Origin: CAYJLF01 sp964371055
GTDB lineage: Bacteria > Eisenbacteria > RBG-16-71-46 > CAIMUX01
Reading direction: 5' to 3'
Assembly: GCA_964371055.1 (NCBI GenBank)
Contig: CAYJLF010000007.1
Span: 124,001 to 188,000 of the forward strand
Length of the DNA stretch: 64,000 nt
Shown: positions 42,456 to 51,128 of the stretch, in pieces
Layout of the letters: every line of letters begins with the position of its first letter
Numbering within the stretch: the first letter of the stretch is position 1
Position numbers and translations under genes: made by a program
The notes under the pieces: model-generated
Told to the model about the DNA's origin: nothing
Database searches by the model: none
Seen by the model: the letters and a program-made list of their open reading frames with translations, nothing else

Positions 42456-44834
42456 TCAGATCCGGAACAGGTACTGCACCTTCGCGAAGACCTGCGTCGC
42501 CCCCAGTTTCCAGGCCGGGTCGCTCCGCAGCGGCGGCGCGGCCTCCTTTCCCCCGGATTCCGGCGCGGCCAGCCGATCGTATCGTTCGGTCATCCCGACA
42601 TAGACCACGCTGAGCGCGTTCAGGCGGTAGGTCAGGAGCGGCTCGAGGGCGAGCGACCGGGTGAAGGAGTCATACTCCGTGACGAGTCGGATGGACGTCG
42701 AGGGACTGAACATGAAATCGAGCCGGTCGCGGAGGATCCACCCGTCGTAGATGAGGCGCGCTCCGTCTGGAGTCTTCAGGCGCTCGTAGTCGATCGAAGG
42801 GGCGAGCTGCAGGCGCGAGCCGACCCGCAGCGTGACGTCGGCGCCGGCCCGGACGGCCCGTCCGAGGAAGGGCCGTTCCGAAGGATCGAAGGTGCGGTAG
42901 ATCGTCCGCATCAGGTCGCACTTGGCCGCCAGGATGATCGTGGCGTGCGGCTTGGACTCGGCGCTGATCGTGAACCGCCGGATGCCGGGGAAAAGAGTCT
43001 CACGGAAGCGCTCCCGGCTCCACATCATCTCCGCGGCCACGGCGGTCTGATAGCGGAACACCATGGAGAGGTGAGGGGTCAGCCACTCGTCCTGGAAACG
43101 CCCGGAATGATCCCAGATCCGTCCGACGCTGAGGCTTGGCTCCCACGCGACCAGGGCGCGACCGTTCGGCTGGAGATCAAGCCCGGTCCAGAGATTGAGG
43201 GTCTGTGAGTCGTTGCGGTTGATGAAACCGTTGTCCGCCCGGAAGGCGGGGGAGACGCTGTTGAAAGAGAGCTCCGTGTTCCAGTGCCGGGAGTTGTGCG
43301 TGAGATCGGCGTACGCCGCGGCGCCGTCAAAGGCCTCGCCGTCGAAGCGCGCCGTGTGGCGCTCGCCTCCACGCCCGAACGTCTCGGCCTGGAACGGGGC
43401 ACGGAGCCCGCGGGACGTCGGTACGAGGAGCGAGTCGTCGGGCTCGCGCGTCCGGCTCGCGAGGAATTGCGCGCTGCACCGGAACACCCTCAAAAAGCGA
43501 GTCGCCCCGTCGAGCCCGAGCGTGGTGTTGTGGGCATCCCCGTCCACTCGACGGTCGGTGCCGACCAGGCCGAGATGCGCGTCGGTGCCGAGAGCGCGCC
43601 GGATCCGCAGCAGGTTCGACCACGACTCGGCGTCGCCGATCACGAAACTGCGCTCGGCCAGGGGCACCAGGAACGGGGTCTGCTCGTCCTGGGCGCAGGT
43701 CCAGGCGACCGCGGTGCGGCCGAAGGTGCCGAGCAGCTTGAAGGCTACGGCCGGGTCGGCGATCGAGCGGGTGTAGATCGCCGTGACCGGCGTGCTGTAG
43801 AGCTCGATTCCCTCCTGGAAGAACGGGCGCTTCTCGTCGAGGTAGATGGCGAACGGTTCGTTCGCCACGATCCGTCCGGCATCCGACTCGATCTGGCTGA
43901 AATCGGGGTTGATCGTCGCCTCCGCCGTGCTCGTGGTGGTCAGGGCGTAACGGAGATTCAGCCCGGCCTCGCCGCGCGGGTCGTCGAACCGAAGTCCGGC
44001 CGCCGCGGGGTCACCGCCGCCCTCCACCCGCGAGCCGTCACGGTATCCGACCGCGCTCGCGATCGCGGAGAGTTCCCGGCTGGGGCGGATCCCGCGGATG
44101 CCGGTGAGTGTGCCCCACTGGCACATCCAGCAGGGATCGTCGCGGTTCGTCGCCGCCCAGGCATACCGGCGCCGGGCGTCGCGCTGGTGATCGCGCCAGA
44201 AGTTCACCCTCCAACGCTGCTCCTCGCGATCGGGAAAGCGAAGGCTGGCGAACGGGATCGCGATTTCGACCTGCCATCCGGTCCCGGTCAGACGCCCCTT
44301 CGAGTGCCAGATGTAATCCGGCGCGGGATCATCGTTCCCATTAGTGCCGATCCGGAGGTCTCCCTGGATCCCCAGTGGGTTGACGAAGAACTCGTAACCC
44401 CAAGCGTGGTCTCCATAGGTGTCGAGCATCAACCCGAAGTAGTCGTCGGTCCAGATCCGGTCCCGCTCGTGCAGGCCGACCCGCACCTCGGCCGGATCGT
44501 CGCAGGCGATGAGAGCGACGTAGAGGTTCTCCTGGTCATAGGTCACCCACGCCTCCGATTCGACGGGGGGCCGGGTCTGGTCGCCCGGATCGACCTCCGC
44601 GAATCCCGTGGCGCGCGCCGCGTGTGTCCAGGCGGCTTCGTCCAGTTCGCCGTCGAGGTGGATCGGTCCGGTGGCGGGGCTCACTTCGAGAGTCGGCTTG
44701 AACTGCGGACGGAAGTCGTCCGCGGAGCCGGAGACGCCCTGGGCCGGCGCGGGGAGTGGGTGCACTCCGGCGAGGGCGAGACCGGCTACGATCGCCACGG
44801 TGGCGGCCTGGGCACGGGGCGTCCGGAGGATCAT
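42456..44834 (-). CDS. Outer-membrane protein with CBM9-like and DUF5916 domains
   Basis: This 792-residue exported protein has a signal peptide (about 1-31), a CBM9-like domain (about 50-240: IHLDGELDEAAW, WVTYDQENLYVAL, WQVEIAIPFASLRF) and a C-terminal DUF5916-type region. That region is made of alternating amphipathic strands ending in an aromatic-rich segment (KVQYLFRI), as expected for an outer-membrane beta-barrel. The ligand and function are unknown; the CBM9-like fold often binds sugars. It is the last gene of a six-gene minus-strand run, 39 bases after the M24 peptidase. A role in uptake of peptides or glycans is conceivable but unproven. Confidence 0.8.
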   Translation of the reverse strand: MILRTPRAQAATVAIVAGLALAGVHPLPAPAQGVSGSADDFRPQFKPTLEVSPATGPIHLDGELDEAAWTHAARATGFAEVDPGDQTRPPVESEAWVTYDQENLYVALIACDDPAEVRVGLHERDRIWTDDYFGLMLDTYGDHAWGYEFFVNPLGIQGDLRIGTNGNDDPAPDYIWHSKGRLTGTGWQVEIAIPFASLRFPDREEQRWRVNFWRDHQRDARRRYAWAATNRDDPCWMCQWGTLTGIRGIRPSRELSAIASAVGYRDGSRVEGGGDPAAAGLRFDDPRGEAGLNLRYALTTTSTAEATINPDFSQIESDAGRIVANEPFAIYLDEKRPFFQEGIELYSTPVTAIYTRSIADPAVAFKLLGTFGRTAVAWTCAQDEQTPFLVPLAERSFVIGDAESWSNLLRIRRALGTDAHLGLVGTDRRVDGDAHNTTLGLDGATRFLRVFRCSAQFLASRTREPDDSLLVPTSRGLRAPFQAETFGRGGERHTARFDGEAFDGAAAYADLTHNSRHWNTELSFNSVSPAFRADNGFINRNDSQTLNLWTGLDLQPNGRALVAWEPSLSVGRIWDHSGRFQDEWLTPHLSMVFRYQTAVAAEMMWSRERFRETLFPGIRRFTISAESKPHATIILAAKCDLMRTIYRTFDPSERPFLGRAVRAGADVTLRVGSRLQLAPSIDYERLKTPDGARLIYDGWILRDRLDFMFSPSTSIRLVTEYDSFTRSLALEPLLTYRLNALSVVYVGMTERYDRLAAPESGGKEAAPPLRSDPAWKLGATQVFAKVQYLFRI

Positions 44835-44873
44835 GCCACTGTCTCCTTCGCGAACGAGAAGAAGTTGGAGTTG

Positions 44874-46070
44874 CTACCTGATCAAGGGGAGCGCGTTCTG
44901 CCGCCGGCTCAACCAAGTGCAGCCGTGCGCGGTGACCTGGACCATCTCCTCGAGCCCGAGATAACCCCGTCCCTCCACCATGACACCCAGCTCGAGCGTG
45001 AAGACCTGCCCCTCTTCCACGGTGAGGAAGGGGAGCCGTCCGTACCGCTCCCAGCGCGGAGCGAGCACCGCGCCGCCATCATGCGCCATCCGCCCGACCT
45101 GGTGGCCGAGGGCGTGCAGATACTCGGGGTAGCCGGCGCTGACGAGGAACGACCGCGCCGCCGCGTCGACGGTCCAGGCTTCGACGCCGGGCCGCAGGGC
45201 GTCGGCGCCCGCGCTGATCGCGCCGTGAACGGCCGCAAAGGCGTGACGAACCTCCGGCGGGAGCTCCGACTCCGCGGCGAACCAGCAGCGCTGCAGATCC
45301 GAGGCATACCCCTCGACCAGCACTCCGAAGTCGACGTGGACAATGTGTCCCGGCGAGACCCGGATCGTCGAGGAGGGGAGGCCATGTCCGATCATCGAGT
45401 CGGGGCCGCTGTTGACGATCGGGTCATTGGCCCGGTCCCACGAGAAGCCGAGTCCCCGTCGTTCGACCTCGCGCTGCAGGTGGTCGTAGATCTCCCGCTC
45501 GCTTCGACCGATCAGGCCGGTCGACGGCAACGCGGCCAGCATCTCCTCGGTCACGTCGATCGCGGCCTGCATGCGGCGCACTTCCTCGACGGTCTTCCGC
45601 GAGCGGAGGCGAGAGGTGATCGCCTCCGCGCTGACGAGCGCATCCGCGAAGCGCGTGCCGTGCAGGATCGATCGCAAAGTGAGGTAGAGGCCGTGCGAGA
45701 GGCCATCCGACTTGGGATCGTCTTCGGACCAGTTGGCGCCGAGGCGCGGCGGGGCCGGACTGGGCGGGACGAGCCGTTCCAGGGCCTCGCGGAGCGGCTG
45801 GCCGATCCCCTGGACGTAGGGAATCACCTCGTCCCACGCTCCGGACGCAACGAGCGGGTCGGCATCGTAGTTTCCGACCACCGCGACTTTGCGTCCGTCC
45901 CGGGTCACGATCAGTGCGCTGTGCCAGGTGAGCCCCGCATCGACGACGAGCGGAAGGATCGGATCCCCGCCTTCGGCCGTCTCGCGGTCGAAGGTGATCC
46001 AGGCATCCAGTTCCGAGTCGGCGACCAGCGCGGCGGCCTGGGCCAGTTTCTCCGAAGTCAGGCGGCTCAT
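44874..46070 (-). CDS. M24 (Xaa-Pro aminopeptidase-like) metallopeptidase
   Basis: This 398-residue protein has a creatinase-type N-terminal domain (1-160) and a pita-bread catalytic domain (160-398). The five metal ligands are present: Asp247 (HVDFGV), Asp258, His323 (LGHQVG), Glu360 and Glu374. It probably removes N-terminal residues from Xaa-Pro peptides. No signal peptide is evident, so it should be cytoplasmic. It lies between tldE and the DUF5916 gene, with gaps of 61 and 39 bases, in a peptide-processing neighbourhood. A dipeptidase or creatinase-like activity is the alternative. Confidence 0.86.
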   Translation of the reverse strand: MSRLTSEKLAQAAALVADSELDAWITFDRETAEGGDPILPLVVDAGLTWHSALIVTRDGRKVAVVGNYDADPLVASGAWDEVIPYVQGIGQPLREALERLVPPSPAPPRLGANWSEDDPKSDGLSHGLYLTLRSILHGTRFADALVSAEAITSRLRSRKTVEEVRRMQAAIDVTEEMLAALPSTGLIGRSEREIYDHLQREVERRGLGFSWDRANDPIVNSGPDSMIGHGLPSSTIRVSPGHIVHVDFGVLVEGYASDLQRCWFAAESELPPEVRHAFAAVHGAISAGADALRPGVEAWTVDAAARSFLVSAGYPEYLHALGHQVGRMAHDGGAVLAPRWERYGRLPFLTVEEGQVFTLELGVMVEGRGYLGLEEMVQVTAHGCTWLSRRQNALPLIR

Positions 46071-46131
46071 CCCATCCTCCCGTGATCCCGGCCCCGTGGC
46101 GTCGCGGCGAGCCGGGGTGTCCCGCCTCCGG

Positions 46132-47466
46132 CTAGGCCCCCGCGAACGACAGCGGCTCGAACCGCAGGCTGGGCGAGCGGACGGAGCTGAAGGGGTTCGG
46201 ATCGGAACCGACCTCGGCCAGCCGATGCCAGAGTTCCTGGTGGTTGCCGGAGAGGTTCATCTCGGAGATCGGGTGCACGATCTGTCCGTCCTCGACCCAG
46301 TCGCCCTTGATGCCGATGGAGAAGTCGCCGGTGGCGTCGTTGGAATTGCCCCCCATGAAGCTGCGGATCAGGATGCCGGTCCCCATCTCGCGCCGGAGCG
46401 CATCGAGATCGCGCTCGCCAAGGGCGAAGACGAGGTTGGTCGGCGCTGCCGTCGTCGGCGCCATTCCCAGCTTCCGCGCGTAGTAGACGCTGACGTAGTA
46501 GCCGCGGAGGACGCCCTGCTCAATGAAGGGGCGCGCCCGGGTCGCCATTCCCTCGCTGTCGTAGGTGGAGGAGCCGAATCCGCCGAAGAGATGGGGCTCG
46601 TCGCGCACGGTGAGGAGAGGACTGGCCAGGGGCTGGCCGAGCTTCCCGGCCAGGAAGGATCGTCCCTGCTGCAGTGCCTGGCCCGAAGCGGGGGACTGCA
46701 GGTTGGAGAAGATGCGCGGCACCGAGATGTTCTCGATGATGCACCGATAGGCGCCGGTCTTGACGGGCCGCGCCCCCGATTGTGCGAGCGCGCGTTCGGT
46801 CGCGATCGGACCGATCCGCCCGGGCGCATCCAGCCGGTCGCGATGAAGCGTGGCGGAACGCCAGAAGCCGCGCTGTCGCCGCGCCCCCTCGTCCCGGATC
46901 GCCACCTGCGCGCCGGAGGAGAAGACGGTGTAGCGGGAGGTTCCTTCCATCCCATGAGTGGTGACCAGCGCGTCCTCGCCCGTGCTGTCGGAGGCGCTGG
47001 CCGTGACCGAGACGATGCGATCGGCCCCGGGGGCCGATCGCGCCGCGGCCTCGAGTTCGCGGACTCGTCGTCGGCGTTCTTCCGCGCTCGCCTCGGCGGC
47101 GCCGGCGGGGTCCCACTGTCCAAGGTCTCCCTCGAAGCGGCCTAGGCAAAACGCGAGATCAGGTAGAGTGCGGTCGGGGTCGGGCGCCAGAAGCCTGGTG
47201 CCGGCGACGGCGTCGGCGAGAAATGCATCGATGGCATCGCGTCTCAGGTCGCACGTGCTGTTCACCGAGTAGCGGCCGTCGACGAAGAGCGCGATCGCGA
47301 GGCTCTGGCTGGTCGATTCCCGCAGGCGGTCGAGCTGGCCGTCGCGCCACTCGATCGTGCTCGACGTGTTCCGCGAGACCGCGGCGCGGGCTCCCTGGGC
47401 GCCATGGCGGCGGGCGCACGCGACCGCGTGGCGGGACAGTTCCAATAACCCCTGCTTCTGTTTCAT
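46132..47466 (-). CDS. tldE: TldE/PmbA-type peptidase subunit
   Basis: This 444-residue protein is the non-catalytic partner in TldD-TldE, which degrades unfolded or modified peptides. It lacks the HExxxH metal motif, as expected, and has the TldE C-terminal fold (GDFSIGIKGDWVEDGQIVHPISEMNLSGN). It has no signal peptide. Its ATG overlaps the tldD stop by four bases, implying coupled translation and equal output. Length is normal (about 445). See the entry for tldD for why its location matters. Confidence 0.93.
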   Translation of the reverse strand: MKQKQGLLELSRHAVACARRHGAQGARAAVSRNTSSTIEWRDGQLDRLRESTSQSLAIALFVDGRYSVNSTCDLRRDAIDAFLADAVAGTRLLAPDPDRTLPDLAFCLGRFEGDLGQWDPAGAAEASAEERRRRVRELEAAARSAPGADRIVSVTASASDSTGEDALVTTHGMEGTSRYTVFSSGAQVAIRDEGARRQRGFWRSATLHRDRLDAPGRIGPIATERALAQSGARPVKTGAYRCIIENISVPRIFSNLQSPASGQALQQGRSFLAGKLGQPLASPLLTVRDEPHLFGGFGSSTYDSEGMATRARPFIEQGVLRGYYVSVYYARKLGMAPTTAAPTNLVFALGERDLDALRREMGTGILIRSFMGGNSNDATGDFSIGIKGDWVEDGQIVHPISEMNLSGNHQELWHRLAEVGSDPNPFSSVRSPSLRFEPLSFAGA

Positions 47467-49013
47467 GCCCTGCGTCCTCCCACCGTGATGGCGCCGGCCC
47501 GGACCGTGGGGAGCCCGTAGCTGACCGGGACGAACTGGCCGTCCTTGCCGCAGCTCCCGCCTTCCTCGGTCATCGCGAAGTCATGCCCGACCAGGTCGAT
47601 CTCCTCCAGAACCTTCGGACCGTTCCCGATCAGGTTGCAGTCCTTGACGACCGCCGTGAGGCGCCCGTGCTCGATCAGGCGGCCGCGCTGGAGGTAGAAG
47701 GTGAAATCGCCGCCGCCGATGTCGACCTGGCCGTTGGCGAACTCCTCCGCGTAGAGTCCGGCCTCGACCGAGGCGATGATCTCCTGTGGATCGCGGGGAC
47801 CGGCCAGCATGAGGGTGTTGCGCATGCGCGGCACGGGCGGGTGGCGGAACGACTGGCGACGGCCGGAGCCGGTGCGCTCCACGCCGTAGTGAGCCGCGGA
47901 GATCCGATCGTGCAGGTAGGACCGCAGGATGCCTCCCTCGACCAGGGTCGTGTTCTGGGCCGGGGTCCCCTCGTCGTCGACATTCAGCGATCCGCGGAGG
48001 CGGCCGAGAGTGCCGTCATCCTGGATGGTGACCTCCGGCGAGCTGATCCTCTGTCCGAGGCGCGACGCATAGATGGACGTGCCCTTACGGTTGAAGTCGG
48101 CTTCCATGCCGTGGCCGATCGCCTCGTGAAGGAGGATTCCGGAAGTCCCGGCGGCCAGGACCACGGGCATGGTTCCGGCCGGCGCCGGGACCGCGTCGAA
48201 GAGGGCTACGGTATGCTCGACCGCTCCGTGCGCGATGTCGCGCACGAGTTCGGGCGTGAGCCAGGCGAACGTCTCGCGCCCCGACGCAGAGCGGTTTCCC
48301 GTTTCGGTGCGATCTCCCTGGCGCGCCGTGCAGAGGACGAAGAAGGAGACCATCGGACGGTCGTCCTCCACCAGGAGCCCCTCCGAGTTGGCGATGAGCA
48401 CGCGCGAGGTCTCGTCCCTCAGGGAGACCGACACCTTCGTGATGCGGGGATCGGCGGCGCGCGCCGCGCGGTCGGCTTCGATGACGAAGGGGAGCTTGCG
48501 GTCGACGGTGATCGTGTTCCAGGGCACTTCCACGGCATAGCGGCTGAGGAGGGAGGAGGCCCGCAGCGGCACCGGCCGGGGGCCGTCGCCGGCGTCGGCC
48601 ACCGCGGCCGCGCCCGCGGCCGCCGCGAGAAGAGCCTTCTCCGAGAGGTCCTCGCTGAAGGCGTAGCCGGTCGCGTCTCCCTTCAGCACCCGGATGCCGG
48701 CTCCGAGGTCGACGTTCGCCGCGGCGCGGTTGACCTGTCCGTCCTCCATCACCAGGGCGCGGCTGATCGAGTGCTCCAGGTAGACCTCGCAGAACGCGCC
48801 CCCGCCGGCGAGCCCGCGCTCGAGCACGCGACGGAGAAGCGTGGACGAGACGCCGAAGCGCTCGAAGTAGGCGCCACAGCTCGCTTCTCCGGCGACGGCG
48901 CCGAGCAGCGGGGACCGTCCCCAACCACCCCGGGCGTGCCCCGGGATCGTGGCGATCGCCACGCCGGAGCCGATGAGCTGCAGGAATCGCCGTCGGTCAA
49001 CCGGTGAACTCAT
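47463..49013 (-). CDS. tldD: TldD-type zinc metalloprotease subunit with Tat-like signal
   Basis: This 516-residue protein is the catalytic TldD subunit with HEAIGH (296-301) and the conserved GMEAD after it. The family usually starts in the cytoplasm without a signal. Here an additional N-terminus carries DRRRFLQL, fitting the twin-arginine motif RRxFL, followed by a hydrophobic stretch (GSGVAIATI) and a short turn. This suggests folded export by Tat. The second ATG (49013) is used because GGAAGGA is spaced 7 bases from it; the first ATG, two codons earlier, sits too close. tldE overlaps its end by four bases. Confidence 0.9.
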   Translation of the reverse strand: MSSPVDRRRFLQLIGSGVAIATIPGHARGGWGRSPLLGAVAGEASCGAYFERFGVSSTLLRRVLERGLAGGGAFCEVYLEHSISRALVMEDGQVNRAAANVDLGAGIRVLKGDATGYAFSEDLSEKALLAAAAGAAAVADAGDGPRPVPLRASSLLSRYAVEVPWNTITVDRKLPFVIEADRAARAADPRITKVSVSLRDETSRVLIANSEGLLVEDDRPMVSFFVLCTARQGDRTETGNRSASGRETFAWLTPELVRDIAHGAVEHTVALFDAVPAPAGTMPVVLAAGTSGILLHEAIGHGMEADFNRKGTSIYASRLGQRISSPEVTIQDDGTLGRLRGSLNVDDEGTPAQNTTLVEGGILRSYLHDRISAAHYGVERTGSGRRQSFRHPPVPRMRNTLMLAGPRDPQEIIASVEAGLYAEEFANGQVDIGGGDFTFYLQRGRLIEHGRLTAVVKDCNLIGNGPKVLEEIDLVGHDFAMTEEGGSCGKDGQFVPVSYGLPTVRAGAITVGGRRA

Positions 49014-49035
49014 GGTCATTCCTTCCTCGGTGGGG

Positions 49036-49245
49036 TCATGGGGCCGGGGGCGGCGCGTCAGGGCCGTCCTGGACTTCGGTAAACGAGGCGTCGATGATCT
49101 GCTCGCGGGGGATGTCGGGAGCCGGGTTGCCGCGGCGGCCGGATCGAGCGCTGTCCCGGCGGGCCGGGACGCGGGTCGCGATCCGGTTGAAGACGAACGC
49201 GACGAACCAGGCCGCGATCAGGAATAGGATGAACCGAAACAACAT
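49036..49245 (-). CDS. Small single-pass membrane protein
   Basis: This 69-residue protein has one N-terminal membrane helix (about 2-20) followed by a charged, proline-ending tail with an acidic stretch. An ATG with AGGAGC upstream opens it. It lies between the NTPase (18 bases) and tldD (22 bases). Small membrane proteins of this type occur in Bacteroidetes-like genomes (DUF4834 resembles it), but I cannot confirm homology. No function is assigned. Confidence 0.65.
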   Translation of the reverse strand: MLFRFILFLIAAWFVAFVFNRIATRVPARRDSARSGRRGNPAPDIPREQIIDASFTEVQDGPDAPPPAP

Positions 49246-49263
49246 GCGAGATGCTCCTACGGA

Positions 49264-49902
49264 TCAGGGGGCCGGAGGTTGCGACGCGCGTGGGACCGGC
49301 TCGGGCGAGGCCGGAGGCTCGGAATCGGTCGAGCCGACTCCGGGCAAAAGACCGATCAGCGTGCCGGGCAGGGCGTCCCGGTTCTCCGGCGTCAGACGCA
49401 CGATGGACGGGACGTGGCGGGAGAGGCGCTCCGCGAGGGCCGTCGCGAGCCACGCCCGGACCACCAGAAGATAGAGGGAGCGGCCCGATCCGGGGGCGTC
49501 TGACTCCAGGTCGCCGACCAGCGGCGCGAAGCCGAGGCGCTGCTCCAACTCCAGCGGGCCGATTTCGTCGAGGACGATCAGATCGGCCCGGGCCTCCCTC
49601 GCGCGCCGCGCGAGCGCCACGCCCCAGGCCAGCGTCGCCGCGTCCATCTGGAACCGGCCGACGCGAGGCCCCGGCAGTCCCCCCTGGGTGTCGGCCAGCA
49701 TCCGCTCCTCGCCCGTCTCGAGATCGACGAGGTGGAGGCGGGTCGTGCCGAGCGGATCGACGACCCGCCGGCTGACGAAGCCGCCAGAGCGCAGGCCGGC
49801 GCTCGCGAGAAGACCGGCCAGGCGGATGCAGCAGGTCGTCTTGCCCGCGCCGCGCTCCCCGGCGAGCAGAACGATCCTGCCCCTGGACTCGCCCTCCGTC
49901 AT
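49264..49902 (-). CDS. THEP1-like NTPase
   Basis: This 212-residue P-loop protein has Walker A GERGAGKTT (15-23) and a Walker B region LIVLDEIGPLEL, the signature pair of the THEP1/NTPase_1 family (nucleoside-triphosphatase acting on ATP, GTP and others, and implicated in RNA-related processes). The C-terminus ends in a proline-rich tail absent from archaeal THEP1. It starts the six-gene minus-strand run and is divergent from the TIGR03790 gene. Its start is an ATG with GGAGGGACC before it. Confidence 0.82.
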   Translation of the reverse strand: MTEGESRGRIVLLAGERGAGKTTCCIRLAGLLASAGLRSGGFVSRRVVDPLGTTRLHLVDLETGEERMLADTQGGLPGPRVGRFQMDAATLAWGVALARRAREARADLIVLDEIGPLELEQRLGFAPLVGDLESDAPGSGRSLYLLVVRAWLATALAERLSRHVPSIVRLTPENRDALPGTLIGLLPGVGSTDSEPPASPEPVPRASQPPAP

Positions 49903-49937
49903 GGTCCCTCCGTGCCCCGGAGTCTACACTGCTGGCC

Positions 49938-51110
49938 ATGGGTCGATCTCGGTTCCGTTTCCGGGCACCGCGCGCCGTCCGGCTCGTCGTTTCCGGTTGG
50001 GTGGGAACGGTCTTGCTCGGCGCGGGATGCGGGGCCGGTCCTCGCGTCGCGCCGGATCCGGCGGCGGCGTCGGAGGCGGGGCGCGTCGTGGTGGTCCAGA
50101 ACCTCCTCGATCCCGCGTCGAGACGGTTGGCCGCGCGCTATCGCAGGCAGCACGGACTGAGCGCTGATCAGGTGATCTCCCTTGCCCTTCCTTTCCGAGA
50201 GACGATCGGGGCGGGGGAGTACTTGCGGCAGATCGAGGCGCCGGTACGGGAGCACCTCGATCGAAGCGGCCGCCGCGAGTCGACCGACTTCATCCTGCTG
50301 ACGCGGGGCCTGCCGATCCGCGTCCGGGAGTCGGCCCTCTCGGTCGATGCGCTCCTCGGCGCCATGGACCTCTCGATCCTGCCGCCCGATCGCGCCGTTC
50401 CGCGGAGTTTCGTCCCGGCTGCCAATCCCTACTTCGGCCGCGACGAGCCTTTCCGCCGGGCCGTCTTTGGCTTCTACCTCGTGACGCGGTTGGATGGCTA
50501 CGACGAGGGGGACGCCCGCGCCCTCCTCTGGCGGGCGGCGCACGCCCGGCCGCGGGTCGGTCCGTTCCTGCTCGACGTCGACCCCCGCCGCGATGCCGGC
50601 GGTTACGCCGTCATCAACGGGGCCCAGCGTGAGGCGGCCGCGATCCTGCGGGGGCGGGGCCACGAGGTGAGGCTGGAGGAAACCGCCGACTTCGCGCGAG
50701 CGGATGGGCCGCTGGCCGGTTACTACTCGTGGGGGAGCAACGACGGCGGCTTCGATCGCACGGCTTGGCGCGCCCTGCGCTTCCTTCCCGGCGCCCTGGC
50801 GGAGACGGCGGTCAGCACCAGCGCGCGCACTTTTCGTCGCTCCCGCCGGGGACAGACGCTGGTGGCGGACCTGATCGAGCGCGGGGTCACCGGCGTCCAG
50901 GGGTATGTTGCGGAGCCGACGACGCGCGCGCTGGCTCGGGCCGATCTCCTCTTCGATCGGTACACCCGCGGCTACACGCTGGCCGAGAGCTTCGGCATGG
51001 CCACTCCGGTCCTGAAGTGGCGGGTCATCACGCTGGGAGATCCTCTCTGCGCGCCCTACCGGGGCGCCGATCCCGGAGTGGTCCCTCCCGCGGGGATGGA
51101 CGCCCGGTGA
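49938..51110 (+). CDS. TIGR03790-type lipoprotein
   Basis: This 390-residue protein has a signal peptide with a lipobox-like LLGAGCG (26-32), so Cys31 is probably lipidated. The rest follows the TIGR03790 pattern: VVVVQNLLDPASRRLAARYRRQHGL at the start, RGLPIRVR in the middle and GYYSWGSNDGGF, then ITLGDPLCAPY near the C-terminus. The family is widespread but uncharacterised. It precedes hrpB by 18 bases, so they share a transcript without an obvious common role. Confidence 0.82.
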   Translation: MGRSRFRFRAPRAVRLVVSGWVGTVLLGAGCGAGPRVAPDPAAASEAGRVVVVQNLLDPASRRLAARYRRQHGLSADQVISLALPFRETIGAGEYLRQIEAPVREHLDRSGRRESTDFILLTRGLPIRVRESALSVDALLGAMDLSILPPDRAVPRSFVPAANPYFGRDEPFRRAVFGFYLVTRLDGYDEGDARALLWRAAHARPRVGPFLLDVDPRRDAGGYAVINGAQREAAAILRGRGHEVRLEETADFARADGPLAGYYSWGSNDGGFDRTAWRALRFLPGALAETAVSTSARTFRRSRRGQTLVADLIERGVTGVQGYVAEPTTRALARADLLFDRYTRGYTLAESFGMATPVLKWRVITLGDPLCAPYRGADPGVVPPAGMDAR

Positions 51111-51128
51111 AGAGGTAGACTGCGCGCC

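Noticed and set aside
43284..46085. Plus-strand open frame of 933 codons against the DUF5916 and M24 genes
   Set aside because: Antisense artefact spanning two genes with clear metal and domain motifs on the minus strand.
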